Origin: an uncultured Eggerthellaceae bacterium
Lineage (GTDB): Bacteria > Actinomycetota > Coriobacteriia > Coriobacteriales > Eggerthellaceae
Reading direction: 5' to 3'
Assembly (NCBI GenBank): GCA_934630905.1
Contig: CAKTXN010000002.1
Location: 1 to 64,000 of the forward strand
Length of the DNA: 64,000 nt
Numbering within the stretch: position 1 is the first letter of the stretch; the number at the start of each line of letters is the position of its first letter. The notes under the pieces are model-generated. The model worked only from the letters and a program-made list of their open reading frames with translations, was not told the DNA's origin and searched no databases. Positions 52,815 to 61,834 of the stretch are shown here, piece after piece. The position numbers and the translations under genes were made by a program.

Positions 52815-54038
52815 ATGTTGCACGAGAAAAGCGAAAAAGAAACTATCAGGGCTGCAGAAGCGGGCAGTGCCGCCGGCGCAACAGCTGCGGTCGCGAAAGC
52901 CAGTCGTGCCACGAGCGCTGCCAGCACGGCAGCCACGACCAGCGCCAACGCCGCCGTCGCCGCAAAGCAGGCAGCCCCCTATACCCCCGCGCCGCTTTCG
53001 AAAGCGCAGAGGAACCGTCGCTTGCGCGTTATTGTTGTATTTGCAGCGCTCATCGCGCTTTTGCTGGTCCTTTTGGTTTTGAACATTTGCATTGGAAGCA
53101 TTGCGATTCCCGTTGACGATCTAGCATCTATCCTGTTCAACGGTGGACAGGGCACGGGAAACGATTTAACCGTTGAATACAAGGTGGTCTGGCAAATCCG
53201 TCTGCCGCGCATTATTGCCGCAACGGTGCTGGGCGGTGGCCTGGCGCTTTCCGGCTTCCTGCTGCAGACGTTCTTCAACAACCCCATTGCCGGCCCGTAC
53301 ATCTTGGGTATCTCATCGGGCGCTAAGCTTGTTGTTGCCATTGTGATGATTGTCGGAATGGGCCAGGGCCTGGTGCTGGGTTCCTGGGCACTCATTGTGG
53401 CGGCGTTCATTGGCGCCATGTTATCCATGGCATTCGTGCTGGCCATTTCGCGGCGCGTAAGCTCCATGGGCATCTTGGTGGTAGCGGGCGTTATGATTGG
53501 CTACATCTGCTCCGCCATTACGGAATTTTTCATCACGTTCGCCAGCGATCAGAACATCGCGAACCTGCACGACTGGTCCGTGGGCAGCTTCTCGGGCATT
53601 GGCTGGAACGACGTGAGCGTTATCATTGCCGTGATTGCCGTGGCATCGGTACTCACGTTCGGCCTGAGCAAACCCATTAGCGCCTATCAGCTGGGCGAAA
53701 GCTACAGCCAGAGCATGGGCGTGAACGTGAAGGTGTTCCGTGTGACGCTCATCTTGCTATCCAGCTTGCTGGCAGCAACGGTTACCGCGTTCGCCGGCCC
53801 TGTTTCGTTTGTGGGCATTGCCGTGCCGCACCTGATTAAAAGCTTCCTGAAAACCGCCAAGCCGCTCACGGTTATCCCCGCATGTTTCTTGGGCGGCGCC
53901 ATTTTCTGCCTGGGCTGCGACTTGATCGCACGCACCATCTTCGCCCCCACCGAGCTTTCTATCAGCGCTGTTACCGCCGTCTTCGGCGCACCCGTTGTTA
54001 TTGCGGTCATGTTGCAGCGCAAGAAGAAGGTGGTATAA
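52815..54038 (+). CDS. FecCD/BtuC-type ABC transporter permease
   Basis: A 407-residue permease. The first ~70 residues are an Ala/Thr-rich hydrophilic extension, followed by about ten membrane helices of the FecCD family. Conserved segments are RLPRIIAATVLGGGLALSG, NPIAGPYILGISSG and the coupling region FVGIAVPHLIK. AGGAGACGAATCAAATCC precedes the ATG. It ends exactly where the ATPase gene begins. The riboswitch and cbi neighbours make corrinoid the likely cargo, though iron-siderophore systems share the same family. Confidence 0.9.
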   Translation: MLHEKSEKETIRAAEAGSAAGATAAVAKASRATSAASTAATTSANAAVAAKQAAPYTPAPLSKAQRNRRLRVIVVFAALIALLLVLLVLNICIGSIAIPVDDLASILFNGGQGTGNDLTVEYKVVWQIRLPRIIAATVLGGGLALSGFLLQTFFNNPIAGPYILGISSGAKLVVAIVMIVGMGQGLVLGSWALIVAAFIGAMLSMAFVLAISRRVSSMGILVVAGVMIGYICSAITEFFITFASDQNIANLHDWSVGSFSGIGWNDVSVIIAVIAVASVLTFGLSKPISAYQLGESYSQSMGVNVKVFRVTLILLSSLLAATVTAFAGPVSFVGIAVPHLIKSFLKTAKPLTVIPACFLGGAIFCLGCDLIARTIFAPTELSISAVTAVFGAPVVIAVMLQRKKKVV

Positions 54039-55304
54039 ATGGCCCTGATGCATACGCAAAAAACCCCGCAGGAAGAGGCCCTGCCTGCGTTCCCTTCAAA
54101 CGGCACGGCGGGCGGCGCGCAGAGCAGCCAAAGCAGCTCAACGGGCAGCACGGCAAATACAGGCGCTGAGATTTGCGCGCTTCACACGAACAACTTGACA
54201 GTTGGTTACGAAGGCGTGCCCCTGATCAGCGACATTGAAATCAAGCTGCATCAGGGCGAAATGCTCACGCTTATCGGCCCGAACGGCGCCGGCAAATCAA
54301 CCATCCTGAAGTCCATCGCCAAGTACCTGGAACCCGTGGGTGGCACGGTGTTCATTGGCGAGAACGACTTGCATAAGATGTCGCCGAAAGATTTGTCCAC
54401 AAGAATGTCCGTTGTGCTTACCGGACGCTTGTCCACCGAGCTCATGACCTGCCGCGATGTAGTGGAAACGGGACGCTACCCCTACACGGGCCGCTTAGGC
54501 ATCCTGTCGGACTACGACCACCATGTGGTGGAAGAATCCATGGATCTGGTCAACGTCACGGAAATCGCTGACAAAGACTTCACCCAAATCAGCGACGGCC
54601 AGCGTCAGCGCGTGCTGCTTGCGCGCGCCATTTGCCAGAAGCCCAACATCATTGTGCTCGACGAGCCCACCTCGTTTTTGGACGTCCATTACAAGCTGGA
54701 GCTTTTGGGCTTGCTGCGCAACCTGGCGAAGGCGCAAGGCATTGCCGTTATCATGTCGCTGCACGAGCTTGACCTGGCGCAAAAGATTTCCGACACCATC
54801 ATGTGCGTTAAGGGCGATCGCATTTTGCGCTACGGCGCGCCGCAGGACATCTTCACGCGCGAGACAATCCATGAGCTGTACTCACTTGACAACGGAAATT
54901 ACAACCCGCTGTTCGGCAGCGTGGAGCTCTCCCCCACCCCGGGTGAGCCGCGTGTGTTCGTTATTGCCGGCGCCGGCACGGGCGCGGCAACGTTTCGCCT
55001 GCTCCAGCGTGCATCCGTTCCCTTTGCGGCGGGCGTGCTGTTCGACAACGACGTTGATTACGCTCTGGCGCGCGACTTGTCAAACAACATTGTTTCAAGC
55101 CCCGCGTTCTACCCCGCAAGTGATGAGTCGCTCAAGCAAGCGAAAGAGCTGCTGGCGCAGGCAAACGCGGTAATCTGTTGCGATGTGGCAGAGCATCCCA
55201 TGAATCAGAGCAACGCCGAGCTGCTTCGTTATGCCAATGAGCTGGGAAAACGCATTATCGATGCGACGCAAGGCCTTTCGGTATCGCACGTAGAGGGGCT
55301 TTAG
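54039..55304 (+). CDS. Corrinoid ABC transporter ATPase with extra C-terminal domain
   Basis: A 421-residue ATPase. After a Ser/Thr-rich N-terminal tail (~45 residues) comes an ABC domain: Walker A LIGPNGAGKSTIL, signature QISDGQRQRV, Walker B NIIVLDEPTSFLD, and His switch SLHELDL. Residues ~290-421 form an added Rossmann-like domain (RVFVIAGAGTGAATFRLL). Similar long ATPases occur in corrinoid-transport operons of anaerobes; the tail may bind a nucleotide or corrinoid. The gene starts immediately after the permease stop and precedes cbiD by three bases. Confidence 0.9.
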   Translation: MALMHTQKTPQEEALPAFPSNGTAGGAQSSQSSSTGSTANTGAEICALHTNNLTVGYEGVPLISDIEIKLHQGEMLTLIGPNGAGKSTILKSIAKYLEPVGGTVFIGENDLHKMSPKDLSTRMSVVLTGRLSTELMTCRDVVETGRYPYTGRLGILSDYDHHVVEESMDLVNVTEIADKDFTQISDGQRQRVLLARAICQKPNIIVLDEPTSFLDVHYKLELLGLLRNLAKAQGIAVIMSLHELDLAQKISDTIMCVKGDRILRYGAPQDIFTRETIHELYSLDNGNYNPLFGSVELSPTPGEPRVFVIAGAGTGAATFRLLQRASVPFAAGVLFDNDVDYALARDLSNNIVSSPAFYPASDESLKQAKELLAQANAVICCDVAEHPMNQSNAELLRYANELGKRIIDATQGLSVSHVEGL

Positions 55305-55307
55305 CGC

Positions 55308-56543
55308 ATGGCATTCGAAGAATACGTGACATCGAACGGAGAACGCTTACGTCGCGGCTACACCACGGGAACGTGCGCCGCGCTTGCCGCAAAAGCGGCC
55401 GCTGAGCTGCTTTTGCGCGGCACAGCACCTGAAAGCGTCTCTGTGCTCACACCCGCGGGCGTTACCGTGACCGTACAGCCCGAAGAGGTGCACCGCTGCG
55501 ACAGCGGCAGCGCCGCAGCATCGGTTGCGGCCGCACGTGCCACAGCGGGCAATGCCACTCGTGATGCCGCCTCGAGCACCGCGCACGCAACCGGCGCAAC
55601 CGCGCACGCAACCATCATCAAAGACGCCGGCGACGACTACGACGTGACAAACGGCACGCGCGTATGCGCCTTCGTCTCCTTGTGTGACCAGGACATTTCC
55701 ATTGACGGCGGCATCGGCGTAGGCCGCGTGACCTGCCCTGGTCTTAACCAGCCCGTTGGCAACGCCGCCATCAACTCCGGCCCGCGCGCCATGATTTGCG
55801 CTGCGCTTGAAGACGCTGCCCTTGAGGCGGGCTACCTGGGCGGATTCAACGTGGTAGTTGAAGTGCCGGAAGGTGCAGAGATCGGCCGCAAAACGTTCAA
55901 CCCCTCGCTGGGCATTGTGGGCGGCATCTCGATTCTTGGCACATCGGGCATTGTGGAGCCGCGCAGCCTGAAAGCGCTGCAGGACGCGCTGAAAGTCGAA
56001 ATTCACGTGCGCGCCGCGAACGGCGACAAGCGCTTGATTGTTGTTCCGGGCAACTACGGGCAGGCATTCCTGGAAACCATGGGGCTTCCCACGGATATCC
56101 CCGTTGTGAGCTGCGCAAACTTCATTGGCTTCACACTTGATCAAGCAGCCGAAGAAGGCTTTGAGCAACTGTTGCTGGTAGGTCACATTGGTAAGCTCGT
56201 TAAAGTGGCGGGCGGCGTTATGGACACCCACTCCCGCATGGCGGACTGCCGTCGCGAGATTTTCGCCGCACATGCCGCAGCAGCGGGCGCAAGTCAACAG
56301 ACCGTCTTGGACATCTTCGACTGTATGACAACCGACGCCTGCCTTGACGTGGTAGAATCTGCCGGCGTGAAAAATCAGGTGCTCGACCGCTTGGCGCGCG
56401 CCATCCAGTATCAGCTGGAGCATCGCGCGGGCGACAAGATGGATATGGGTGCCGTTATCTTCTCGAATAAAACAGGGCTTTTGACCTGCACCGATAACGC
56501 AAAACAATTAATGGACGATTGGAAACGGAAAGAGGAACAATGA
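55308..56543 (+). CDS. cbiD: Cobalt-precorrin-5B (C1)-methyltransferase
   Basis: A 411-residue CbiD, which methylates C1 of cobalt-precorrin-5B with SAM in the anaerobic corrin pathway. It shows the typical start LRRGYTTGTCAALAAKAAAELLL and the segments GIGVGRVTCPGL and GISILGTSGIVEPRS. An Ala/Thr-rich insert lies at ~65-100. Its stop overlaps the cbiF start (ATGA). Confidence 0.95.
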   Translation: MAFEEYVTSNGERLRRGYTTGTCAALAAKAAAELLLRGTAPESVSVLTPAGVTVTVQPEEVHRCDSGSAAASVAAARATAGNATRDAASSTAHATGATAHATIIKDAGDDYDVTNGTRVCAFVSLCDQDISIDGGIGVGRVTCPGLNQPVGNAAINSGPRAMICAALEDAALEAGYLGGFNVVVEVPEGAEIGRKTFNPSLGIVGGISILGTSGIVEPRSLKALQDALKVEIHVRAANGDKRLIVVPGNYGQAFLETMGLPTDIPVVSCANFIGFTLDQAAEEGFEQLLLVGHIGKLVKVAGGVMDTHSRMADCRREIFAAHAAAAGASQQTVLDIFDCMTTDACLDVVESAGVKNQVLDRLARAIQYQLEHRAGDKMDMGAVIFSNKTGLLTCTDNAKQLMDDWKRKEEQ

Positions 56544-57313
56544 TTCATTTCGTGGGAGCTGGCAGCGGCGCTGCCGATTTGATCACCGTACGTGGCGCAG
56601 ACATGCTGCGCAAGGCCGACGTCATTATTTACGCAGGCAGCCTGGTCAACCCCGCCCTGCTTGAGTACGCGCAACCCGAATGCGCCATTTACAACAGCGC
56701 CACCATGACGCTTGAAGAAGTCATTGAAGTCATGCGCGCTGCGGAAAAAGAAGGCAAGACCACCGTTCGCCTGCACACGGGCGACCCCTGCTTGTTCGGC
56801 GCCATCCGCGAACAGATGGACATCCTGGACGAAGACGGCATTGAGTACGATTACACGCCGGGCGTTTCAAGCTTCTGCGGCGCGGCTTCGGCCCTGAAGG
56901 CGGAGTACACGTTGCCTTCCGTTTCGCAAAGCGTGATCATCACGCGCATGGAAGGTCGCACCCCCGTTCCCGAGGGCGAAGCAATGCGCAAGATGGCAAG
57001 CCACGGCTGCTCCATGGTCATCTTCCTTTCCACCGGTCTTTTGGACAAGCTGGAAGGCGAGCTGATTGCCGGCGGCGCATACACGAAGGACACGCCCGCC
57101 GCGCTGGTGTATAAAGCAACGTGGCCCGACGAGAAAGTATTCCACTGCACCGTGGGCACGCTGGCGCAAACAGCAAAGGAAAACAACATTACGAAGACGG
57201 CGCTGGTGTGCGTTGGCGGCTTCTTGAACAGCACCTATGAGCGCTCGAAGTTGTACGACCCCACCTTCACCACTGAATTCCGCAAGGCAAGCAAGTCCAG
57301 CCATGCGGAATAG
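56540..57313 (+). CDS. cbiF: Cobalt-precorrin-4 C11-methyltransferase
   Basis: A 257-residue SAM-dependent tetrapyrrole methylase. It carries VHFVGAGSGAADLITVRG-type N-terminus, the GDPCLFGAIREQMD segment and the CbiF-specific TPGVSSFCGAASAL and SVSQSVIITRMEGRTP. Start at 56540 overlaps the cbiD stop; GGAAAGAGGAACA precedes it. A ~190-base gap of unusual, T-poor composition follows before cbiG-cbiH. Confidence 0.95.
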   Translation: MIHFVGAGSGAADLITVRGADMLRKADVIIYAGSLVNPALLEYAQPECAIYNSATMTLEEVIEVMRAAEKEGKTTVRLHTGDPCLFGAIREQMDILDEDGIEYDYTPGVSSFCGAASALKAEYTLPSVSQSVIITRMEGRTPVPEGEAMRKMASHGCSMVIFLSTGLLDKLEGELIAGGAYTKDTPAALVYKATWPDEKVFHCTVGTLAQTAKENNITKTALVCVGGFLNSTYERSKLYDPTFTTEFRKASKSSHAE

Positions 57314-57503
57314 CGGGCAAGCAAGCACAAGGCGGGCCGCGCGGTGTGAATCCGAATAGGGCTGCACCGCAAGGGCCGCACCGAAGCAAACGCGGCAAAC
57401 GCAGCGCCACCGCAAACGGCACGAAACACACGAAGCATTACGCAACACGAAGCACCAAGCGCACAATGCGCAGACAAAAGTAAAGGAAAAGGAGCTCCCT
57501 CTT

Positions 57504-59570
57504 ATGGATATCGCCTTCATCGCCTTCACCGAAAAAGGGCTGACCTTAGCGAAGCACTTAGCGCAAGGGTTGGAGCAACGCGGCCAAAACACCAGCGTCA
57601 CCTATGGTTTTGGCCCGAAAAAAGTGAGCCACACGAAATGGGCTCGCGAGAAGTTTGAAGTGGCTGACGCGCTGGTATTCATTGGCGCCACCGGCATTGC
57701 CGTGCGCACGATAGCCCCCTTGATCCAGAACAAGAAAGACGACCCCGCCGTTATTGTGCTCGACGAAATGGGTCAAAACTGCATTCCGCTGCTTTCGGGA
57801 CACCTGGGCGGCGCGAACAACTTGGCGCGCATGCTGAGCGACTTCTGCGGCGCGAACCTGGTTATCACCACCGCATCGGATGTGAACGGCGTGTTTGCCG
57901 TGGACAGCTGGGCAGCATCGCAAAACCTACTGGTGCCCGAGACCGCCGGCATCAAGCTTATCACGGCTGCCCTGCTCAGGGGAGAAACGGTCGAGTGCGC
58001 TACTGCCTTCCCCATTGACGGCGAGGCGCCCCAAGGCGTGGAACTCATTCCCATTCACACTGCATTCAAGGACGATGGACGTCCACGTTTTCATGTTGGT
58101 TGCCGCGTTGACGCTGTGGCCGATCTGGACGTTATCGTGCCCGTTGCGGTGCTGGGCGTGGGTTGCCGCAGGGGAACAACGGCTGAGCGCATTGAGGAAA
58201 GCGCTGCGTTGTTCCTGGAAGAAGCGGGCATTCACCCTGCATCGCTTTGCTGTGTGGCAAGCATCGATCTGAAAGCAGAAGAGCCCGGCTTGATTGAGTT
58301 CGCGAAGAACCGCGACCTTCCGTTTGTGACGTTTGAAGCCGCCGTGCTCAACAATCAAGAAGGCGATTTCTCGGCATCGGATTTTGTATCGGGTATCACC
58401 GGCACGTCTTGCGTATGCGAGCGCGCTGCTGTGGCTGCCGCCGAGCAGCTTTTGACCCACAAGACGGTCATCAACGGCATCACGTTTGCCATTGCTTTGA
58501 AGAATCCGCATTTGAACTGGGATGTTGCAAGTCTTCCCACGTCTAACACGCAGGCAGCACTGCAAGGAAAGCGCCGCTTGTCAAAGCAGTCAGGCGAGAT
58601 GCGTATCGAAGAAGCGGAGAGCGCACGCCTGAAAGCTATACGAGAGCTTGTGGCGCAAATGTCCGAACAGACCTGCGCAATGGGTGCTTTGGGCGCCGTG
58701 GCAGACACCATGGCTGCCACGTTCGATGAAGAAAAAGCCGTGAGCACCACGGGGCTCGAGGGGAGCTTGGGCGCCGACATCTACGAGTCGCTTTTCAAGC
58801 CGGGCTCGCAGAGGGGCCAGCTCACCATTGTAGGCTTGGGACCAGGCGATGAAGCATTCATGTCGCAAGAAGCCGTTGCCACGCTGCGCAACGCGGAAGT
58901 ACTGTGCGGATACCACGTTTACGTTGACTTGGCAAAGAAAGTGGCACCGGACACCCCCGTATTCACCACGCCCATGACCAAGGAAATCGATCGTTGCCGT
59001 GCCGCGCTGGAAATGGCGGCCGATGGCAAGCACGTTGCCATGGTGTGCAGCGGCGATGCGGGCGTCTACGGCATGGCGGGCCTGTGCTACGAGCTGGCGC
59101 ATGAATTCGCGCCCGTAAAGATTCACGTTGTGCCGGGCATTACCGCAGCTCTAAGCGGCGCATCGCGCTTGGGCGCGCCTTTGACCCACGACTTCTGCGT
59201 TATTTCCCTGTCCGATTTGCTTACCCCCTGGGAGCTTATCGAGCAGCGTCTTACAGCAGCGGCCGGTGCCGATTTCTGCATTGCGCTGTACAACCCGGCA
59301 AGCCATCGTCGTACCGATTACCTGCAGAAAGCCTGCGATATCTTGCTGGCAAATGGCAAGAGCGCTGACATTATCTGCGGCGTAGTGCGCAACATTGGCC
59401 GTCTTGGCGAAGAAACCTGGACGGGAACGCTCCAGGAACTGCGTGACTTCCCCGCTGATATGTTCTGCACGGCGTTTGTGGGCAACAAGGCCACAACGAT
59501 TATCGATGGGAAGATGGTTACGCCGCGTGGTTACCAGAAAAAGAAGCAGTGGAATAAAAACGAGCAGTAA
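57504..59570 (+). CDS. CbiG-CbiH fusion: cobalt-precorrin-5A hydrolase and precorrin-3B C17-methyltransferase
   Basis: A 688-residue bifunctional protein. Residues ~1-345 are CbiG, which opens the delta-lactone of cobalt-precorrin-5A and releases acetaldehyde; the segments PLLSGHLGGANNLA and LGVGCRRGTTAERIE identify it. Residues ~440-688 are CbiH, the C17-methylating, ring-contracting methylase (GLGPGDEAFMSQEA, GYHVYVDLA, CSGDAGVYGMAG, YNPASHRRTDYLQ). A linker of ~95 residues joins them. Fusing two steps that act in sequence around ring contraction is plausible channeling. AAAAGGAGCTCCC precedes the ATG. Confidence 0.93.
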   Translation: MDIAFIAFTEKGLTLAKHLAQGLEQRGQNTSVTYGFGPKKVSHTKWAREKFEVADALVFIGATGIAVRTIAPLIQNKKDDPAVIVLDEMGQNCIPLLSGHLGGANNLARMLSDFCGANLVITTASDVNGVFAVDSWAASQNLLVPETAGIKLITAALLRGETVECATAFPIDGEAPQGVELIPIHTAFKDDGRPRFHVGCRVDAVADLDVIVPVAVLGVGCRRGTTAERIEESAALFLEEAGIHPASLCCVASIDLKAEEPGLIEFAKNRDLPFVTFEAAVLNNQEGDFSASDFVSGITGTSCVCERAAVAAAEQLLTHKTVINGITFAIALKNPHLNWDVASLPTSNTQAALQGKRRLSKQSGEMRIEEAESARLKAIRELVAQMSEQTCAMGALGAVADTMAATFDEEKAVSTTGLEGSLGADIYESLFKPGSQRGQLTIVGLGPGDEAFMSQEAVATLRNAEVLCGYHVYVDLAKKVAPDTPVFTTPMTKEIDRCRAALEMAADGKHVAMVCSGDAGVYGMAGLCYELAHEFAPVKIHVVPGITAALSGASRLGAPLTHDFCVISLSDLLTPWELIEQRLTAAAGADFCIALYNPASHRRTDYLQKACDILLANGKSADIICGVVRNIGRLGEETWTGTLQELRDFPADMFCTAFVGNKATTIIDGKMVTPRGYQKKKQWNKNEQ

Positions 59571-59753
59571 CACCTGATAGAGCGCGCGAAGCACGTGAGT
59601 TCGAGCGGAGCGTAAGATACGCGAGACGCAAGCGAATAAAGCATTGCGCGGCGCGAGTGCGGCGCAAATATGGCAAAAAGAATAGCGCGGCAAGCGCAAG
59701 CGAGCAGCTTAAGGCATCAAGGCATGGTAAGAAAGGCACTCAGCGGAAACACC

Positions 59754-60539
59754 GTGACAAAGGCATCGAACATACTGATTTTCGGAGGCACGTCCGAGGG
59801 GCGCGAGCTTACGCAACTCTTGGCGGATGCGGGCGCATCCGTATGCGTGAGCGTTGCTACCGAGCGCGGCCTGAAAGACTTCTTTGTGGACAGCCCTTTG
59901 GTTTCGTTTCACCAAGGAGCGCTCACCCAAGAGGAAAAAGTCCAGTTCATGGGCGATTTCGATGCTGTTGTTGACGCCACGCACCCGTACGCGCAAAGCA
60001 TCAGCGGGCATGTGCGCGAAGCGGCAGCGCTGGCGGGAAAACCATACGTGCGCGTGTTGCGTCCCCTGGGCGACGTACAGGGTTGCCTGGTGGCGCCCAC
60101 GCTTGCGGAAGCAGTTGCTCTGATTCCCGCAGAAGGTGCCGTGCTTTCCACGACAGGCGCCAAGGAACTTGCTGTTTACCAGGCGCTTCCCCATTTCCAG
60201 GAACGCTTAGTAGCACGCGTGTTAGATGATGAAGCATCGCTTGAAAAAGCACGCGGCATGGGGTTGCCCGATGAGCATATCCTGGCAGGTCGCGGGCCGT
60301 TCTCGCAGCAGGAAAACGAAGACGTAATTGAGCGTTTCGATATAAAAACCCTGGTCACAAAAGAATCAGGGACCGCGGGCGGCTATCCCGAAAAGCTTGC
60401 GGCGGCACGTGCGCACAATGTGACCGTTGTGGTTGTTGCGCGGCCCGCTGAAGAAGACGGCATGTCGGTCGAAGAAGCATTTGAAGCGCTGAGCGACCCT
60501 GCGGAATTGCCGTACGACCCCGCAAACACTGAAATCTGA
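59754..60539 (+). CDS. cbiJ: Cobalt-precorrin-6A reductase
   Basis: A 261-residue reductase of the CbiJ/CobK family that reduces the macrocycle of (cobalt-)precorrin-6A with NAD(P)H. It has NILIFGGTSEGRELTQLL at the N-terminus, DATHPYAQSISGHVREAA and TKESGTAGGYPEKLAAA. The GTG at 59754 with GCGGAAACACC upstream is preferred because it puts the first strand at the N-terminus; an ATG ten codons further upstream is possible. A 183-base T-poor gap separates it from cbiG-cbiH. Confidence 0.9.
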   Translation: MTKASNILIFGGTSEGRELTQLLADAGASVCVSVATERGLKDFFVDSPLVSFHQGALTQEEKVQFMGDFDAVVDATHPYAQSISGHVREAAALAGKPYVRVLRPLGDVQGCLVAPTLAEAVALIPAEGAVLSTTGAKELAVYQALPHFQERLVARVLDDEASLEKARGMGLPDEHILAGRGPFSQQENEDVIERFDIKTLVTKESGTAGGYPEKLAAARAHNVTVVVVARPAEEDGMSVEEAFEALSDPAELPYDPANTEI

Positions 60540-60565
60540 GCCTTATCAGCCCAAGGAGCAAACGA

Positions 60566-61834
60566 ATGAAGAAAGTTTATTTGGTGGGAATCGGCATGGG
60601 AAACCCCGACACGCTCACCTTGGGAGCACAGCGCGCCGTGGAAGAAAGCCAGCTGGTTATTGGCGCGCGCCGTTTGGTTGACGCCTTCCCCCAGTTCGAA
60701 GGCGAGCGCTTGATCATGATCAAGTCAAGCGACATCGCGCAGGCAATCCACGAAAGCACGGCAAGCACCATAAGCGTGCTGCTTTCGGGCGACCAAGGTT
60801 TCTACAGCGGCGCGGCGGGCCTGTACGACCTGCTTGCCGATTGCAATGTTGAAGCACTGCCGGGCATATCTTCTCCCGTTTATTTCTGCGCGAAGCTGAA
60901 AAAGCCCTGGCAGAACGCTCATTTAGTATCTGCCCACGGACGCAGCTGCAACGTGGTGGGCGCCGTGCAAAGCCACGCCGTTACGTTTGCGCTTACGGGC
61001 GGCAACGCGAAAGTGCATGAGATTTGCCAAGAGCTCTGCGAACGCGGGCTGGGTCACGTGCGCGTTTATGCGGGCGAGCGTTTAAGCTACCCCGATGAGC
61101 GCATTGTTAGCGGCACCGCCAGCGAGCTGGCGCAACAGGAGTTCTTGGATCTGGCGGTCATGCTGGTGGAAAACGACGCTCCTCTGCACCGTCGTTATAA
61201 CGCGCCCAGCTTCGCCGACAGCGATTTCCAGCGCGGCGACGCCCCCATGACAAAAGAAGAAGTGCGCGAGCTTTCCGTATGCAAACTGCACCTGGAGCCG
61301 CAGCATACCGTGTGGGATGTGGGTGCCGGCACGGGTTCTGTGTCCCTTGAAATGGCGTTCGCTGTAACGGAAGGCCAGGTCATTGCAATAGAACGCAACG
61401 AACCCGCACTGGAACTCATGGCGCAGAACAAGGAACGCATGGGTGCGTGCAACTTGCGCATTGTGGCTGGCAAAGCCCCCGAAGCGCTGGAGCCGCTGCC
61501 TGCCCCCGATCGCGTGTTCATTGGCGGATCGGGCGGAAACTTAACGCGCATCATGCACGTGGCGCTGGAGAAAAACCCGCAGGTACGCTTCGTGGTGACC
61601 GCCATTACGCTGGAGACCATCGGGGCTGCACTGCAAAGCTTCAAGGAGCTCGGACTTACGAACGTTGAGATTGTGCAAGCGAATATCTCGCGCGACCGCA
61701 AAGCGGGTCCATATCACCTGATGACGGCTGAAAATCCCGTGTATATCATGAGTGCGGAAGGTGCTGGTGCTGGTGCTGACGCCGCCAAGCCCGCAGCCGC
61801 CGCTGCAAGCGAAGGGGCGAGCGCCGCATGTTAG
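60566..61834 (+). CDS. CbiE-CbiT fusion: precorrin-6Y/7 C5,15-methyltransferase (decarboxylating)
   Basis: A 422-residue protein. Residues ~1-205 are the CbiE methylase (VYLVGIGMGNPDTLTLGAQRA, SGDQGFYSGAAGL), and ~220-400 are CbiT with a class I SAM-binding motif (WDVGAGTGSVSLEMA, VIAIERN, FIGGSGGNL). Together they methylate C5 and C15 and decarboxylate the C12 side chain. The last ~25 residues are an Ala/Gly tail. The stop codon overlaps the cbiA start by seven bases. The equivalent fused enzyme in the aerobic pathway is CobL. Confidence 0.94.
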   Translation: MKKVYLVGIGMGNPDTLTLGAQRAVEESQLVIGARRLVDAFPQFEGERLIMIKSSDIAQAIHESTASTISVLLSGDQGFYSGAAGLYDLLADCNVEALPGISSPVYFCAKLKKPWQNAHLVSAHGRSCNVVGAVQSHAVTFALTGGNAKVHEICQELCERGLGHVRVYAGERLSYPDERIVSGTASELAQQEFLDLAVMLVENDAPLHRRYNAPSFADSDFQRGDAPMTKEEVRELSVCKLHLEPQHTVWDVGAGTGSVSLEMAFAVTEGQVIAIERNEPALELMAQNKERMGACNLRIVAGKAPEALEPLPAPDRVFIGGSGGNLTRIMHVALEKNPQVRFVVTAITLETIGAALQSFKELGLTNVEIVQANISRDRKAGPYHLMTAENPVYIMSAEGAGAGADAAKPAAAAASEGASAAC

